Source: Aphelocoma coerulescens (taxonomy: Eukaryota > Chordata > Aves > Passeriformes > Corvidae). From it: a stretch of 64,000 nt of DNA. Shown in pieces: positions 35,179-47,606 of this stretch (position 1 is the first letter of the stretch; every line of letters begins with the position of its first letter). A program made the position numbers and the translations under genes. The notes under the pieces are model-generated. The model did not search any database and was not told the DNA's origin. It saw nothing but the letters and a program-made list of their open reading frames with translations. The stretch lies in the NCBI RefSeq assembly GCF_041296385.1, contig NC_091017.1:54124214-54188213 (forward strand). The letters run 5' to 3'.

Positions 35179-38100
35179 GAAGAAGTCAAAGTAGTTCACA
35201 GCATTCTGTTCGAGGCTCTATAAACTTACTGATCACAAATCTTGTTCCTCCATCTAAAAATAAAACCCAAATCCTTCATAAAAGTGGATATTATATGTTT
35301 AAAAATTAAAATTATTCAGGATAATTTTTATGATTATTTTAGTCAATTAGCACACCCTAAGATATTAAGGATTGTATTGTGCCCATCCTTTTCTGTTAAT
35401 AAGTAACCTTGAAGCTGCCCCATGTCATATCCTGTGATCACAATTAGCAGCCAATTATATTGAAATTGGAGAGCTCAGATTTCCAGCACTTGCCTCAGTT
35501 TACCTTGTAAAGGAACCATTTGTGAGACAATTAAGTAGCAAAAGAAGGCCTGAAATATAATTACCAGTCCATTATAGATCTGATGTACAAGAAAAGACTC
35601 TGAGAGACAGAAATGTATGCAAACTGAAGAAGATGGCAGAGGTGTCAGTAAAACGTAAAATAAGAACACTAGTGGGTGTAAAAGTAAAGCTATAGACTCC
35701 CTAGTATATAACCTGTTTTTTTTTCATTTTAAGAAATAGCATTAGGTAAATCAGTTGGCTTCAAATAGAATATATTTCAAAAAGCCATTATTTTCTTGTG
35801 AACCAGCACTTATCCTTATTTCTAATATTGCTGTAAAATATTGTGGTTCAGCATTCTTTCCCTTTTTTTCTTCATAAGGACTACTAATCCTTACTTCCAT
35901 TCAAAATAGTCTAGCCCACTCCTTTTCACTCATTTGACTGAAAAGAGACTAACAGCACAAAATTCAGTCAGTATTTTAAGAATCTAATGTGATTTTAGCT
36001 ATCAGTGTAAAACTGACAACAAGAGGCCCATGTAGACAGCCAGACACTCGGTACAAAATAATCATTTACACTGTATTGCTTCTCTTATATTTTAAAATCA
36101 ATTGTCATTATTTTTCCTTCATTTTATAGATATTTTAACCCACCTTAATGCCACTATCAGAGACCATAGATTATGATTTTGCAAAGATTTCTTCCTATAT
36201 CTATCTACAGAGTAAATCTGAAACAGAACAAGCTTACTGTTAGGCCAAAATAAAGGTAACATTAAAGGTAACATTGAAGTTGTTCTCTTAAAGGTGCACA
36301 GATCTTGTATGAGTCCAGAAGGTCTGACACTTAACAAATGCCTATCAATTAGACAGTGATTCATACAGAACATACACAGTAGTCCAGATAAACAAACCAT
36401 TCATGGGCCAGAAACATATATATTCCCTAACCTAAGAAATTAGTCTTCCCAGTATTTGTGCAACTAACCTATTTACTCGATTTACTTAAACAATGAATAT
36501 CATTCTGCCATTAGTAACAAACACACTCTGTTCTACTGCAGTTTTGTCTCCTTATTGCAATTAGTAGATGATTAGGGAAAAAATATAATGACCAGAAAAT
36601 TTCTAAGTAACTCAAGGACACTTTTAATTTTATGAATAATAACTTATGTAAATTGGTTAAATGAGAGACTATGCTGTCAAGGTTTTTCCACTTCTCTGTT
36701 TACACAGCAGATGGTTCAGATTTACTATTAGCATATTAGTGGGAAGCTAGAAAGAAAGAAAATTTAAATAGCTGTGAACCCCCAGAAGGAAGCAATAGTA
36801 GCTTTCAAGAGGGTGCAAAGATCGATGGTGTTTTCATCTACAGTGAGGATGATTTTTATCCAATTCCAAACACATCTGAGAGGTCTTTAAATTACCAGGT
36901 AAAGTAACATTTCTGTAGGTGAAACCAGATTTATATTTCCACTTAATTAAAACCGTCTATTCTTCATCTAACACAAGTTGTTTTTTTTTTTTTAGTTCAC
37001 TGATTAAATTGAAGAAAACCAGGAAAAGAAATTACTGAAAATAATTTACTTGAAAATACTTTAAAATATTTAAAAATCAACACTGATATCTACCTGTGCT
37101 TCAGATCTATTTATTCTGTGAGCTTGTCTGTTTCTGGCAGTACAAAGGCACTGAAACACATGCACACCACTCAGAAACTGGCAACCAGTCTTTAGGCAAA
37201 ACCTAATTGTTGGCATTTTGTTACATCAAAAGTGATTGTGATTTGAGTATATGTGCAGCTTTATATTCCCAAACTTCCTTTCTGTTCTGTTCAGTGTCAG
37301 CCTTTTCCTTGGAGATTTTCTATAGTTCATAAACTTGATCTCTTATTAGGCTATCGATTCACAACTGTTGTCCTAGAAGACCTCTTCACCTGTGACTAAT
37401 TTTACAAACACCAAAGTCCTTCAGGCATTTTAAAGCAAAATATAATGCTTTTCTAGAGAATAACCAGAATTTGCTAATAACTGCCTGAGTTTTAACTAAA
37501 AATAAACAATTTATGCTTTTTATTAAAGAATGTGCTACTGAAGGAAGTGGGCTAACATTCCAAACAGGGTGCATAACTACTTTGTATGCTAAAAATTAGT
37601 CAGATCTTTTCTCCCCCATTGATTTTTTTTTTTATCTGTGGAATTCAGTACTTTGTGGGGAAAGCATTATTCTGCCATGGTTAGTCTACTCTAAGAAATT
37701 TTGTCCAGGATATTAACATTACAGTATATTCATCTATACTATGACTGCCAGAAATGCTTATTGACTGTTCACATAACTCATTCCTTAAACGTATAACCCA
37801 ATTACCTATGAGAAATATGTTGAGACAGTGAAAATTAGAATACAGAGTATATGGAATCATGCTCAACTGTAATAAATAGAACATGAACAGGACCAGCTTT
37901 GTAGAGATACCAGCAAATGTTGTTCTCTGAGGCTGCTAGGTACCAGGAGACTTGTAGAATATAAACTAAAGATTTTATCCTCACAGCTCAGGCAAGGAAA
38001 TGCTAAGGGAGCAACACTGAGCAGTACCAGTATGCAAAAATAACAATGTAATACTGTCAGTTACTAATACAAAGGCAAGGTAAGTTCCAGTAGTAACAGT

Positions 38101-39756
38101 ATTTTCCTTTCAGCCTTTGAAACATTTCAAGAAATATGCTGTAGTTTCTAAAGCCTGTGTTTTGGCAGTTCTGCTGCTGTTGATGAGAATAATAGAGGCA
38201 CTTAGATGCCTTACATGTAGCATCATGGGATTGGAGGTAGGGTCTTCTTGGATGTAAATCCATAAGACTAGAATTCAATGACCCTACTAATCACCTGGCA
38301 TTTAGTCGTTCATGTTGATACCTGAAGTTACTGGAAAAATATTATTTAAAAAAAAAAATAAAAAAAACTTTGCTGTCCAAAAGAATAAGAAACTTTAGGA
38401 AGTTTAATAGTCTAACTGAAGAAAATATTTTAATGACAAGAATCTTATATGTGAAAATATTAATTTATGTAACACCTTCATTTTCAAAGTCATCTTTTAA
38501 AGTCATCTAACTTATCTTTAAGCAGGTTTCCATCAGATTTCTAATGTGGTCTTGAAATGCCATAGATGCTTTCTTGTGCTTACATTAATATCCAGAAATA
38601 TTAAATGACACAAACTAGTGAAGTTAGAACAGGAAGTTCTAACCTGATTTTTTTTTTGTAACTTAAGACAAAAAAAATATGTTGAGCAGTATTTTGAGAT
38701 AGAGATGATGAGAATCTCTCATAACTAGCAGAATTTTTGCATACATCAGTGAAGGCATAATAATAAAAACTCCCTTTCTGTAAAAAAAGCCAGTAATATT
38801 TTTTAAAAAGTGTTTCCATGAATATAGTGTTAGTGGACTTATTATTGAGACAAAACTGCTTTTTTAAGTGATTACTATAGAAAATTAAATTGTTAATTAA
38901 GATTACTCATTGTCTTTTTTAGATCCTTGTTTCCTGCTAATTTCATCTTAATATGTATTTATTATAAACATCTATTTAGTATTCTCAACTGTATTTTAAA
39001 AATATTTTTTAAAAATGAGTAGATACATTGCTGCTCTTTCAAAAAAAAAAAAAAGGAAATGTGGAAGTCTGGTAAACATGCCTATTCATTAGAAATATAT
39101 ATCATTGCCAAATGCCAACTGATTAATTTCAAAAATTAGAGTCAAAATCTTCCATGCAGACTTTCAGCATGAAAAGATACAAGCAATGAGATAACACAGA
39201 ATACCCCCTCAACCATTATAGATCCCAACAATGGAGAGGTTAATATATGGAGGAGTCATTCTTAGAGAAGTGTTATTCATATTTAGGAAATTTAATTGAT
39301 TTTATCCCTGTCTTGCATGTGACTAGGTAAGAGCTTTTGACAGTAACTGCAGGATTCCATATTTTTTATAATAGATATTATTAAACTAGTAAATGGGCAC
39401 AGCAAAAGGAATTTCATCTTACCCTTGAGTATTAATAGCTCTTGCTAATTTTTCACAGCTTATTTCTGGGCTAAAAAAAGAGGGGAGAGTTCTCTGAGTA
39501 AGGAGTGCTCCATTAGTAAACAACATCCTTTATACACCTAAAAGGAGCATCAGCAACTGAAATATTTCCTTGAGCATTTGGGAGTCACAGGGACTCTGTC
39601 TCAAGTGTTGTCTAGTTTACTAGAACTAGTAAACAAGTTCTCCTTTATGCTTCAGTTATCCTTGGGAAGATAAAACTTGCACAAAATAACAGGAAATATA
39701 ATGAAGATCTTTATAAAATGTTGGGATGAGTGAGCTGTGCTATCTTTTCTCAGGAG
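35179..39756. other. Unique AT-rich DNA
   Basis: No gene recognised. Minor features are a perfect 12-bp tandem duplication taaaggtaacat at 36251-36274, a T run near 36980-36991, A-rich sequence at 38349-38367, and an A run at about 39041-39054. Nothing else I can name. Confidence 0.55.
36251..36274. repeat. Perfect 12-bp tandem duplication
   Basis: taaaggtaacat at 36251-36262 is followed immediately by an identical copy at 36263-36274. A recent small duplication; no wider array. Confidence 0.85.
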
Positions 39757-40345
39757 AGGGCTTAGTTTTAGGGCTAGGGTTCAAAAAGGCACAGGACCTA
39801 AGGCTGCACTGGACAGGGGCTTCCAAAGGAAGTGCTGGGCTGGATAGAGTTTTCTTCCCTGACAACCTTGTCACCTGGACCAAAGCTGCGACTATTGACT
39901 AACGCTTAGCCGAGGCCCTAGATTTAGGATTAGGGATAAAGTTAGAATGGAGCCAAAGCCTAGAGATGGAGCAGAAATGGAATTGGATAGAAGTGGCCAA
40001 GGGAAGAAGTGGGCTGCAAAATATTGTCTGCCTTGAGAACTTTTTCATGTGGATGGGCAGCTCTCAGGTTATAGCTCTGCTGAAGGCTCAGGATTTGAGT
40101 GAGGGTCAGGGCTGAGAGAAGCAAAGCCTGGAATTTAAAATTCAGCAGAGTTTGAAAGGCACTGCCAAAAGGAAGAATTGTTTGAAAAAAAACATTTGTC
40201 CCCTGAGAAGAATCTCCTGCTTGTTGGGGGGCCACATACAGTACTCACTTAACACTTATGGTTAGCTTCAGTGTTAGAGCTTAGAGACAGACAAAGCCTA
40301 GGAATGATGCTGGAAAGAAAATGAAAACCAGAAAAATAAACTGAT
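39757..40345 (+). repeat. Degenerate tandem array, about 170-bp period, 3.5 units
   Basis: Aligning by eye, units start near 39757, 39913, 40084 and 40254 (spacings about 156, 170, 170). Each opens with a G/T/A-rich head resembling mutated telomere hexamers (ttagttttagggctagggtt; ctagatttaggattaggg; caggatttgagtgagggtca; gttagcttcagtgttagagc). Next comes a shared anchor (caaaaaggcacaggacc; caaagcctagag; caaagcctggaa; caaagcctagga), then a second anchor (ccaaaggaagtgctgggctg; ccaagggaagaagtgggctg; ccaaaaggaagaattg), then a T-rich stretch and an ending such as 'actaacgctta' or 'acttaacactta'. The fourth unit is partial. Copies look roughly 55-65% alike by eye. No open frame runs through it. I do not know a named family; it may be a relic of an old avian satellite. 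Confidence 0.65.
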
Positions 40346-43300
40346 GGAGTGGTGGACTGGAAGTTTTACTCTGAAAGACATTTTCTAGTAACACTAAACA
40401 TTTAAAGGAAAAAAATAATTTTAACTGCTTTTTCTTGTTGTGCTTCTTCTATATGCTTGTTCTAGGAAATGAGTTTTTGTCAGGAACGTTTCCAGATCAA
40501 TTGAACTGAAACATATTTGCATGCAAAACTTCATTCTTCTAGTTATGTTCATCTGGCTTAGCATACAATATACCACAAGTAAAACAGCATGCATTTGAAA
40601 CACACACACAAAAAAAGCATAAATAACAAAGACATATTGAACTAGGCATCATTTGTAGGAGTTACAGGCAAATAGTTCCACAAAGCTTAGAAAAATTGCC
40701 AGCTTAGAAAAATTGACAAATGGGAAAATAGAAAAAAGACACCTCACCAAATACATGACACAATGAATTATTCTCACAGTTATTTCAGCAGCTGGTGCAA
40801 GTGGAAAAAAACCAAGAAAGCAGTGCTCGCAAAACAACACAGAACTAAATCAAGAGCTAACCACAAATGCTGTATGGTGGCACCTGAACAGCTACGAGCA
40901 CTTATGCACATTCAACAACTTTGCAATGCAAACTGCTGGTGAAGGAATTAATGTATTTATACTGACCTGTATTTTGATTAAAACACTCTCCTTGCTTTCA
41001 GAGGGAGACAACACTCTTTGAATGGGTGGTCTATCACAGGCAAGTTAGGCATTACAACCATTAGAGCAATGAAGTTGAAGGCAGCTTGCATGATATGAAC
41101 CAGCTGCTACCCAGTCTGCTCCTTATAGCAGAGTGCTGGAAAGTGTATGGCTCCTTATATACAGAGTGTTTGGAAAGATGTAGTTGTGATGTTTATGTTA
41201 GACACTTGGCAGTGGATGAATGGCAAATGTATGGACTGGCAGTTCTCTATATGTGCAAATGGTCATGCTCAGGAAGGCGGGATATGGCTGCTCTGTGCTG
41301 TCTTCAATAGATTTTCTAGGTAGTATTTTATGATTTTCAGAGAGTGTTCATCCTACACTCAGTGTTTGTGTCCAGGGATTTGGTCAAGACCTGAAGAACA
41401 TCAGCATATTATTAGAGGCGATCCAAGAGTCTTTCTGTGAAATGAAGATTGAGGTCCTTTGCAGTGAGAAATAATCTTTCTAATATAAACCTAAAGAGTT
41501 TTTGAACAACAAAGCAAGTAAACCCTTGCTACTGAAAAAAACACTACAATATATATGCTATTTCTGCTTTTCCTTCACTTAGCTTTGCTGTCTTCATTCC
41601 ATCAGACAAAATAACCTTTTGTATAAATTTCTCACTAGTAAAAGACTTCAACAGACCTACCATCTTACTCCTGATTTTCAGTAACTGTTGTTTCTGAAAA
41701 ATGCCATTTAGTTTGTGACAAGGTTCTGAGTGTACTTCCTTGCATTTTTGCCTTTAAAAATTTACAAAAAATAACACATGCTTCCCTAAAAAGAGGAACT
41801 TAAATCAGGCTAGTTCTGATTTAATACAGTCATCCAAAAACCTAGAAACAAAAAAAGACACAAGTCTTTGTGTTGGAGAGTTTGAGATTGCTGTTTCTGC
41901 TTTGTGAGCTGCAAACATTTCTGAGTCTTGCTACAGATCAAGTGTATGAATAATTTAAGATTAAAACACAACAGGCTTCCTGAACTACACCCAGACATCA
42001 ACAGTTATTCTAAGCCATGCTGACAGCACCCACAGCCTGATGCTCTATTTATTCAGCATGACTACTAGGTCACCTATGTAGGTGGTGGCTGAGTGGTTCA
42101 GACAAGGCATCATCTAGGACTGCCAAAAATTGACTGTTCATTGTTGATACCCAGACATGAACTCAGAACCAAGAGATTTCAAGGAGAGCTTCCAAGAAAA
42201 CAGACTTTATAGTAGCAGAATAAAAAGTACCTAACGTAAAACTATAAATGTGTGACACAAATAATGAAGAAAAATGTGTTACAAATAAAGCATAAAAATT
42301 TATATATGAAACAAACACATCTTTTGTTTGTACCTGAAGATAAGTGATCACAAGATAATTCTACATTAGAAATCACTAACAGATGGACAGCTTGCTAGGG
42401 AAGAAGTCCAGCCTCGGTTACTTTTTTCAGAAGAAAATAGTCAAGATTTCAAAACATTTTCAGATAGGAATCTCCAAATTCAGACCAGTTCAGAAAAAGA
42501 AAAGGAGCCCATCTTAGAGTAGAACTACTTATTTAGTACATTACTGGTTGTTATTAACCTGTAATTCTGAATGGGTTAAACAGATAGACTTACTGTGTTA
42601 CTTGCAGTCAAACTTACTTTCCCAGACATGCCCCTTGGAAGTCTCAGTTGTGTGTCCCTTTTTGTGTTGCTCACTTTTGCATCACCTTGTTTATCTGTTT
42701 TCAAGTTGTTTCTTTCTATTTCCTTAGCCTAAATGAATTAAAGATAAAACCCAGGGAGTTATGGTTTTCTTATATTCTGTAGTCTGAAGTCTGTATCACT
42801 TTCAGATCTTTCTACTGAGTTTTACAATATCTTGAACATGGATGTCAAAGCCAAGGTTACAAACCAATCCCTACTGCACAGCCAATGAAGGAGAACCTAC
42901 TGCTGCTGTGGGTATTTAACCTCGTCACCTTAGGCAGACTCTCTTTTAGACAGTGAACACTATTTTACTGCACAGTGAAGGAGCTTTGGGCTTGACTCCT
43001 GTAATAAATCACAACTAATTATGCTAATACATAGGGCATGAAATTAGCTGCTCATCTCATGCCTGTGACATCTATTAATCTGTATGTTGGCTTATTATTT
43101 GCATTCTGATGTTTACGAAGTCAAGACAGCTTTTCCCTTCAGTAGTACTGAACAGATGTTCCTTAATTCCCAAAGTCAAATCTTCCAAAATCCTTTATCA
43201 AAAGAGACTTTGGTGCCCCTTTGCAACTCCACTGGGATCAGCAGATATCCCAGCCCAGGCAAGAGGTTTAGTGGGTCAATGTTTAAACGGATCACAATCA

Positions 43301-44094
43301 CACAAGATAGGTACTGAATGGATTAAATAACTCTGCCTCAAACTTAGTGAACACCCCATTATCAGCTCGGAGCAATCAACTCACTATTGCGCTCCAACAA
43401 ACCTACACTTCTCAATGTTGCTCTTTCCATGAGTATATATTACACTTGTAGGATTCAATTCCATAAGTGACAAAAATTCCACAGTAGGCACCATCATCAA
43501 AACCACTTGCAAAATGGCATCACCTCTCCCAGGTATCTTATGCACCACTTTTATCAGATTGCATTCTCAGAATGCATACTGTAAAACAATTAGACACCAA
43601 ATTAATAAGCAATTTTAGAGCTGGCAGTATGCCAGTTGTTAATGCATCTAATTTTTGAAGTAGTTATTGATGCCTTGAATGTGAAAAATTCCTGTTTCTA
43701 AAATGTCCTGGAAAATATTCACGCTCCCTGAAAGGACTGGAACAGTGATGGTTGTTAATCAGCCATTCCTATGCCTCCTGAAGCTGTGCCTCTGATTCCT
43801 CACTGCTTCATGACAGCTGAAGTCTGAGAGAAGACAAGGGGCACGGGCAGAGGAGTCTTACTAGTCAGACACACTGCAGAATGAAGACACGGGGAGAAAG
43901 GGGAGAAAAAAAGCCTCCTGGGATGACTCACTGTTAAAAAACCATGAAAACATTATCCACATGCAATGCATAACCTACAGCACAACAAACTTCAAACGTG
44001 TTTTGAGAAGGGGATATCATGATTAATCCCACATACTTTGAGTCAGCAAATGAATCAAGAATTTACTTCTGCAAAGCATTTCATACTTTTTGTA
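40346..44094. other. Unique AT-rich DNA
   Basis: No gene or named repeat recognised. It has a 17-bp tandem duplication at 40684-40717 and short CA repeats near 40601. The remaining sequence shows nothing distinctive. Confidence 0.55.
40684..40717. repeat. 17-bp tandem duplication, 16/17 identical
   Basis: agcttagaaaaattgcc at 40684-40700 is followed directly by agcttagaaaaattgac at 40701-40717. One substitution separates the copies, so the event is fairly young. Confidence 0.85.
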
Positions 44095-44530
44095 GACTAA
44101 AAGCTACTGAGATCCTGGCTGCTCTGCTTGTACCTGCAGTGTCTGAGGCTTATTTCAGGACAGCAGCAGCAGAATATGGGCGGCAGGTGTGGCTGGGGAG
44201 AGGCCAGGGGCTGCCCTGTGCTGGACAAAGCTGGTTCCAGACAGTTCCAGCTGGCTCCAAAGGACCCACTGTAGTGCACAGCTGAGCTACTCAGCCAAGC
44301 TGGTGGCACCTCTGGGAGGAGCTCCATGGCACAGTGGATAATCTCGGCAGCCTGTGGAGAGCCCACAATGGAGCAGAGGAAAAGCATGAGGAAGAAGTGG
44401 CAAAGAGGACCCTCTGTGTCCTCTCGGCAACCCTGACAGTCCTTACCCATGTCAGCTGTTGCCTCACTGAAAGGAGTGTGACCTGTAGCGACAGCAATGG
44501 GCAAGGAGAGGAGTCTGGAGTGAAGGAATG
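44095..44530 (+). mobile_element. Probable ERVL-type LTR relic
   Basis: A clear rise in GC over its flanks. Phrases in the plus direction resemble an LTR family common in birds: 'gtacctgcagtgtctgaggc', 'ggacaaagctggttccag', 'ctccaaaggacccactg', 'gtggcacctctgggag', 'cagcctgtggagagcccaca' with 'atggagcag', then 'gaaaagcatgaggaagaagt' with 'ggcaaagag'. In that family these form a series ahead of the promoter and leader. I do not see a tRNA primer site, polypurine tract, TG/CA ends or any gag or pol frame, so this is at best a solitary, eroded LTR. The 161-codon frame on the opposite strand (44582-44097) is antisense to it and is not taken as a gene. Confidence 0.45.
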
Positions 44531-44950
44531 AAGTTTCACATGAGTTCTCTTGCTCCTGATCTTTCTTCATTTCCTGTCCCACTCCCCAAGGAGGACGGGG
44601 GTAAGCAGAGGGGAGTAAGCTTGGCTGCCAGCTCAGGCCACCTCAGCACCTCTGCTCAGAACTGACACTGCTGTTTCCAAAGCAGCCTTATCTGACCTGA
44701 GGGCAAGGTGCCATCAGATTTACTCCTCCACTTGCATTCCTGCCCCTTTCCTTGGGCTGGAAACACATAGCCATGTGTCACTGGGGGACAGAGAGGTGTT
44801 ACTTTGGTCCAGCTGGCATCAGCCCCAGAGAAGATCCGATGAGACTTCTGGCAGATCCGCCTGCGCAGGGGGGCAGGAAGGAAGCAGTGTGACCTGTTTA
44901 TGCAAACCAAGGGGCGTGTTGAAGGGTCCCAGCCACTCCCCTTCCCTCCT
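44531..44950. other. GC-richer block of unknown origin next to the LTR
   Basis: This 420-base block keeps the raised GC of the LTR segment and has several CpGs ('gatccgatgag', 'gatccgcctgcgcaggg', 'aggggcgtgttg'), including the 10-bp palindrome cctgcgcagg. It may be the rest of the same LTR element, another decayed insertion, or a small regulatory region. No exon with convincing splice sites could be recognised. Confidence 0.4.
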
Positions 44951-46763
44951 GATTCATCTCTTTTATTCTAACCAAAATTTCAATTTACTTATTAAATACG
45001 TAATCAATATTTAAAACTAAAAATTCACCAAATTTTATAAATTTAATCAAGGAATTTGTCTGTTTTTAAAAGCTTCAAACACATGGAAAATGTGTTTTCT
45101 AGTATATGTAGTAACATACAAAGGCTTAATTAAGAAGTGTGATTGAAATTGTAACATTTTTAAAGAATAAATGACATTTAAAATCTGAGATATTGTGTCC
45201 CACAAATCTTTTTCCTGAAATTCCTGTGAATAACAAAAACACATGTAAAATGAAGATGCAAATAAATATAGCTGAGAAAAACATTAGTGATAAATATGTA
45301 ATACACATTAACTACAGCTGTCCTCCCACTACTTCAAATAAACGTTACAGCTCTCCTTCTGGTTTCCCCTATTATTCCCTGATCAAAGTAATAGAAATTC
45401 TGCTCATTTTGTAATTTCTTTGATGATTTTCTGTAGCCTTAAGCTGTTCACCAGAGAAGATCGCAACATGCAGGGCCAAGTCACTAGAGAATTTAAGAAC
45501 ATGTCTAATTTTATGAATTATCATATCACAACAGAAGAAGCTGCACACATGCTTAAATTTTCAAAAGCACTTTGCTTTTTAGTTTCACCCAAAATATATC
45601 CAGAGAGGGTCACTAAAATGAATGCAGCTTGCTCATTATCTGCAAATTTCAGAAGCTTCTTATTTCTTGAGTAATAAAAACAAAAAATAAAATTACAGTG
45701 TTTATTAACAATTGGTGCTCCTCAAGACATCTTGCTAGTGCCACTTGCTAGTAGGAAAAAAAGCAGTAAGGTCCTATATCTTGTCATATGATTATTTTTC
45801 CCTTTGATATAAGCCACCAGAAAATAGTCTAATATATTGCAGTAAAATCAATTTAATTTAACTATGTAAAAGAAATGTTGCTGCTGATCCTGTGTACATT
45901 TTACATTTTCCCTAGCCTTTCAGTTCCAGTGAAGCATGAATGTCATTTTGCTGGTGTAATTGAGAAATCTTATTCTAAAACAAAGTTCATTGAATTGGTA
46001 CCCAAGTGTAATGCAATTAGTAACACAACTATTAAAACAGCAAGAACATCTGTGCATAGTGCAAAATGTCTATTGACGGCATTTATTGCATTTTTCTCTG
46101 TATATAATGCAATATGTACATAACTGAAGATAAAGCACTTGGGAAGGTTTTTAGAACTCCTATTTTTAGCACTTGAAATTATGTAAACTCAAGGTATTTC
46201 ATTGCTATATCCAATCAACACTAGTTATAATACACGAAAAATACACAAAACTATGTCTGCAAGGGTATCTCCAAGTATTCTATTTTTTTTTTTTTCATTT
46301 GACAATTTATTGGGGAAGATTTTCTAATTTTAATTGTATTGTTTAAAATAAAGTAGGAGTTTATGATGAGTTTTTCATCTGTGAAGGGTTCCTCAGAAGG
46401 TACTCTTTGCCACGTTAAGGCACAACCCTGAAAGATATGGCTGAGAATTTATTTCACAGCTGTTTACCATGCAGGGCAGCAAACCATTAGATGACTTCTG
46501 CTGAAGAATACCTACAACAGTCTCTTGTAAATAATTTGGATTAAAAGAGTAAAATGTCCTTATGAGATGCTAATAGCACAAGTTTTAATGTTATACAATT
46601 CTTCGTTTCCTAAAAATTGAATGTTTAATGATAAACACTGAGATTTCTTTATTTACATTATTACAAGATGAGAAAAGACATACCCCACCTCAATAACATT
46701 TTCCAAGGATAATTAAGTACAAAAAAGTTCTGAAATCATTGTAAATCTTCATAATACTTCATA

Positions 46764-46826
46764 ACATGCTATATACTTTCATAATAGGTTACAGCTTTTA
46801 ACCTATTATGAAGTTATACAGTGAGT
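46764..46826. repeat. Near-perfect hairpin, 14-bp perfect core stem
   Basis: Core arms ttcataataggtta (46778-46791) and taacctattatgaa (46799-46812) are exact reverse complements around a 7-base loop (cagcttt). After two unpaired or wobble positions, tata (46772-46775) pairs with tata (46815-46818), and scattered pairs continue to about 46764/46826. The left arm lies in a small run of 'cttcataa' direct repeats (46748, 46757, 46777). A snap-back template-switch event or a short transcribed hairpin are both possible. Confidence 0.8.
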
Positions 46827-47578
46827 ATTATGTATTCATTATATTACTCAATAAACTAAACCACAAAGAAACTACCTGATTTACTCATACTCAAAAACCA
46901 GTCAGAGTCAGTGGTCATAACCTCCAATTTTCTGTTTTCAGTTCATGCTTAAAAGTTGCTCACAAATTTAAATCTGGTGCAAAAATACCTCCAAAACATG
47001 AAGAGGGGCAGAATTGTTTCAGCAATGCAATGCATTTGGCCAGTTTGTATTAAAAAAAACACACACAGTACAGTCTTTGACCTTCAAATGAAGAATCTGA
47101 ACATCATTTTACTGATACTCTGAGGAGAACACCCAGCATGAAACATCTTTCCTGTTGTATATTCTGACACAGAAGAAGCCAGCTCATGTTGTATATGAGT
47201 TCAGAAGCAGTTTGATGTTTTTCATGAGAGGTCACCAAAATTATAAAGTATTTGAAATTCCTGCACTGGTTCTAAAATAAAATTAATCCAAGTCTTGCAA
47301 CAGAGGATGCTTTCTATGCATGCTAAAGACACTCACCTGGCTGCACTAGACACAGCATTCTTGTCCAAATACAGATGAAGTCAGTTATTATAATATTAGA
47401 TGAGTGGAAAATATGGTACTCATTTTTCTCTGTCATTTATAGGTGATTCATAGCTAGAAAACAATTGGGTAGTCAAGACATAGTGTATGATTTTTATAAT
47501 AAAAAACTAATCTCTTTTTTTTAAATAACATTTTAACCTGAAGGTATCACTTCAATTTGACTACAGATTTTTGGACAT

Positions 47579-47606
47579 TAATAAAAATTGTCACCAATTT
47601 TTATTA
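47579..47606. repeat. Hairpin with perfect 12-bp stem, 4-base loop
   Basis: taataaaaattg (47579-47590) and caatttttatta (47595-47606) are exact reverse complements separated by tcac. The stem is almost all A/T. The very short loop is typical of intrastrand template switching during replication. Confidence 0.85.

Noticed and set aside
39757..39785. True telomeric repeat at the start of the 170-bp array
   Set aside because: The TTAGGG-like motifs are too degenerate and recur with the 170-bp period; they belong to the unit.
44097..44582. 161-codon open frame on the minus strand, the longest in the window
   Set aside because: It is antisense to the LTR-like block, has no recognisable domain, and its length follows from the higher GC content there.
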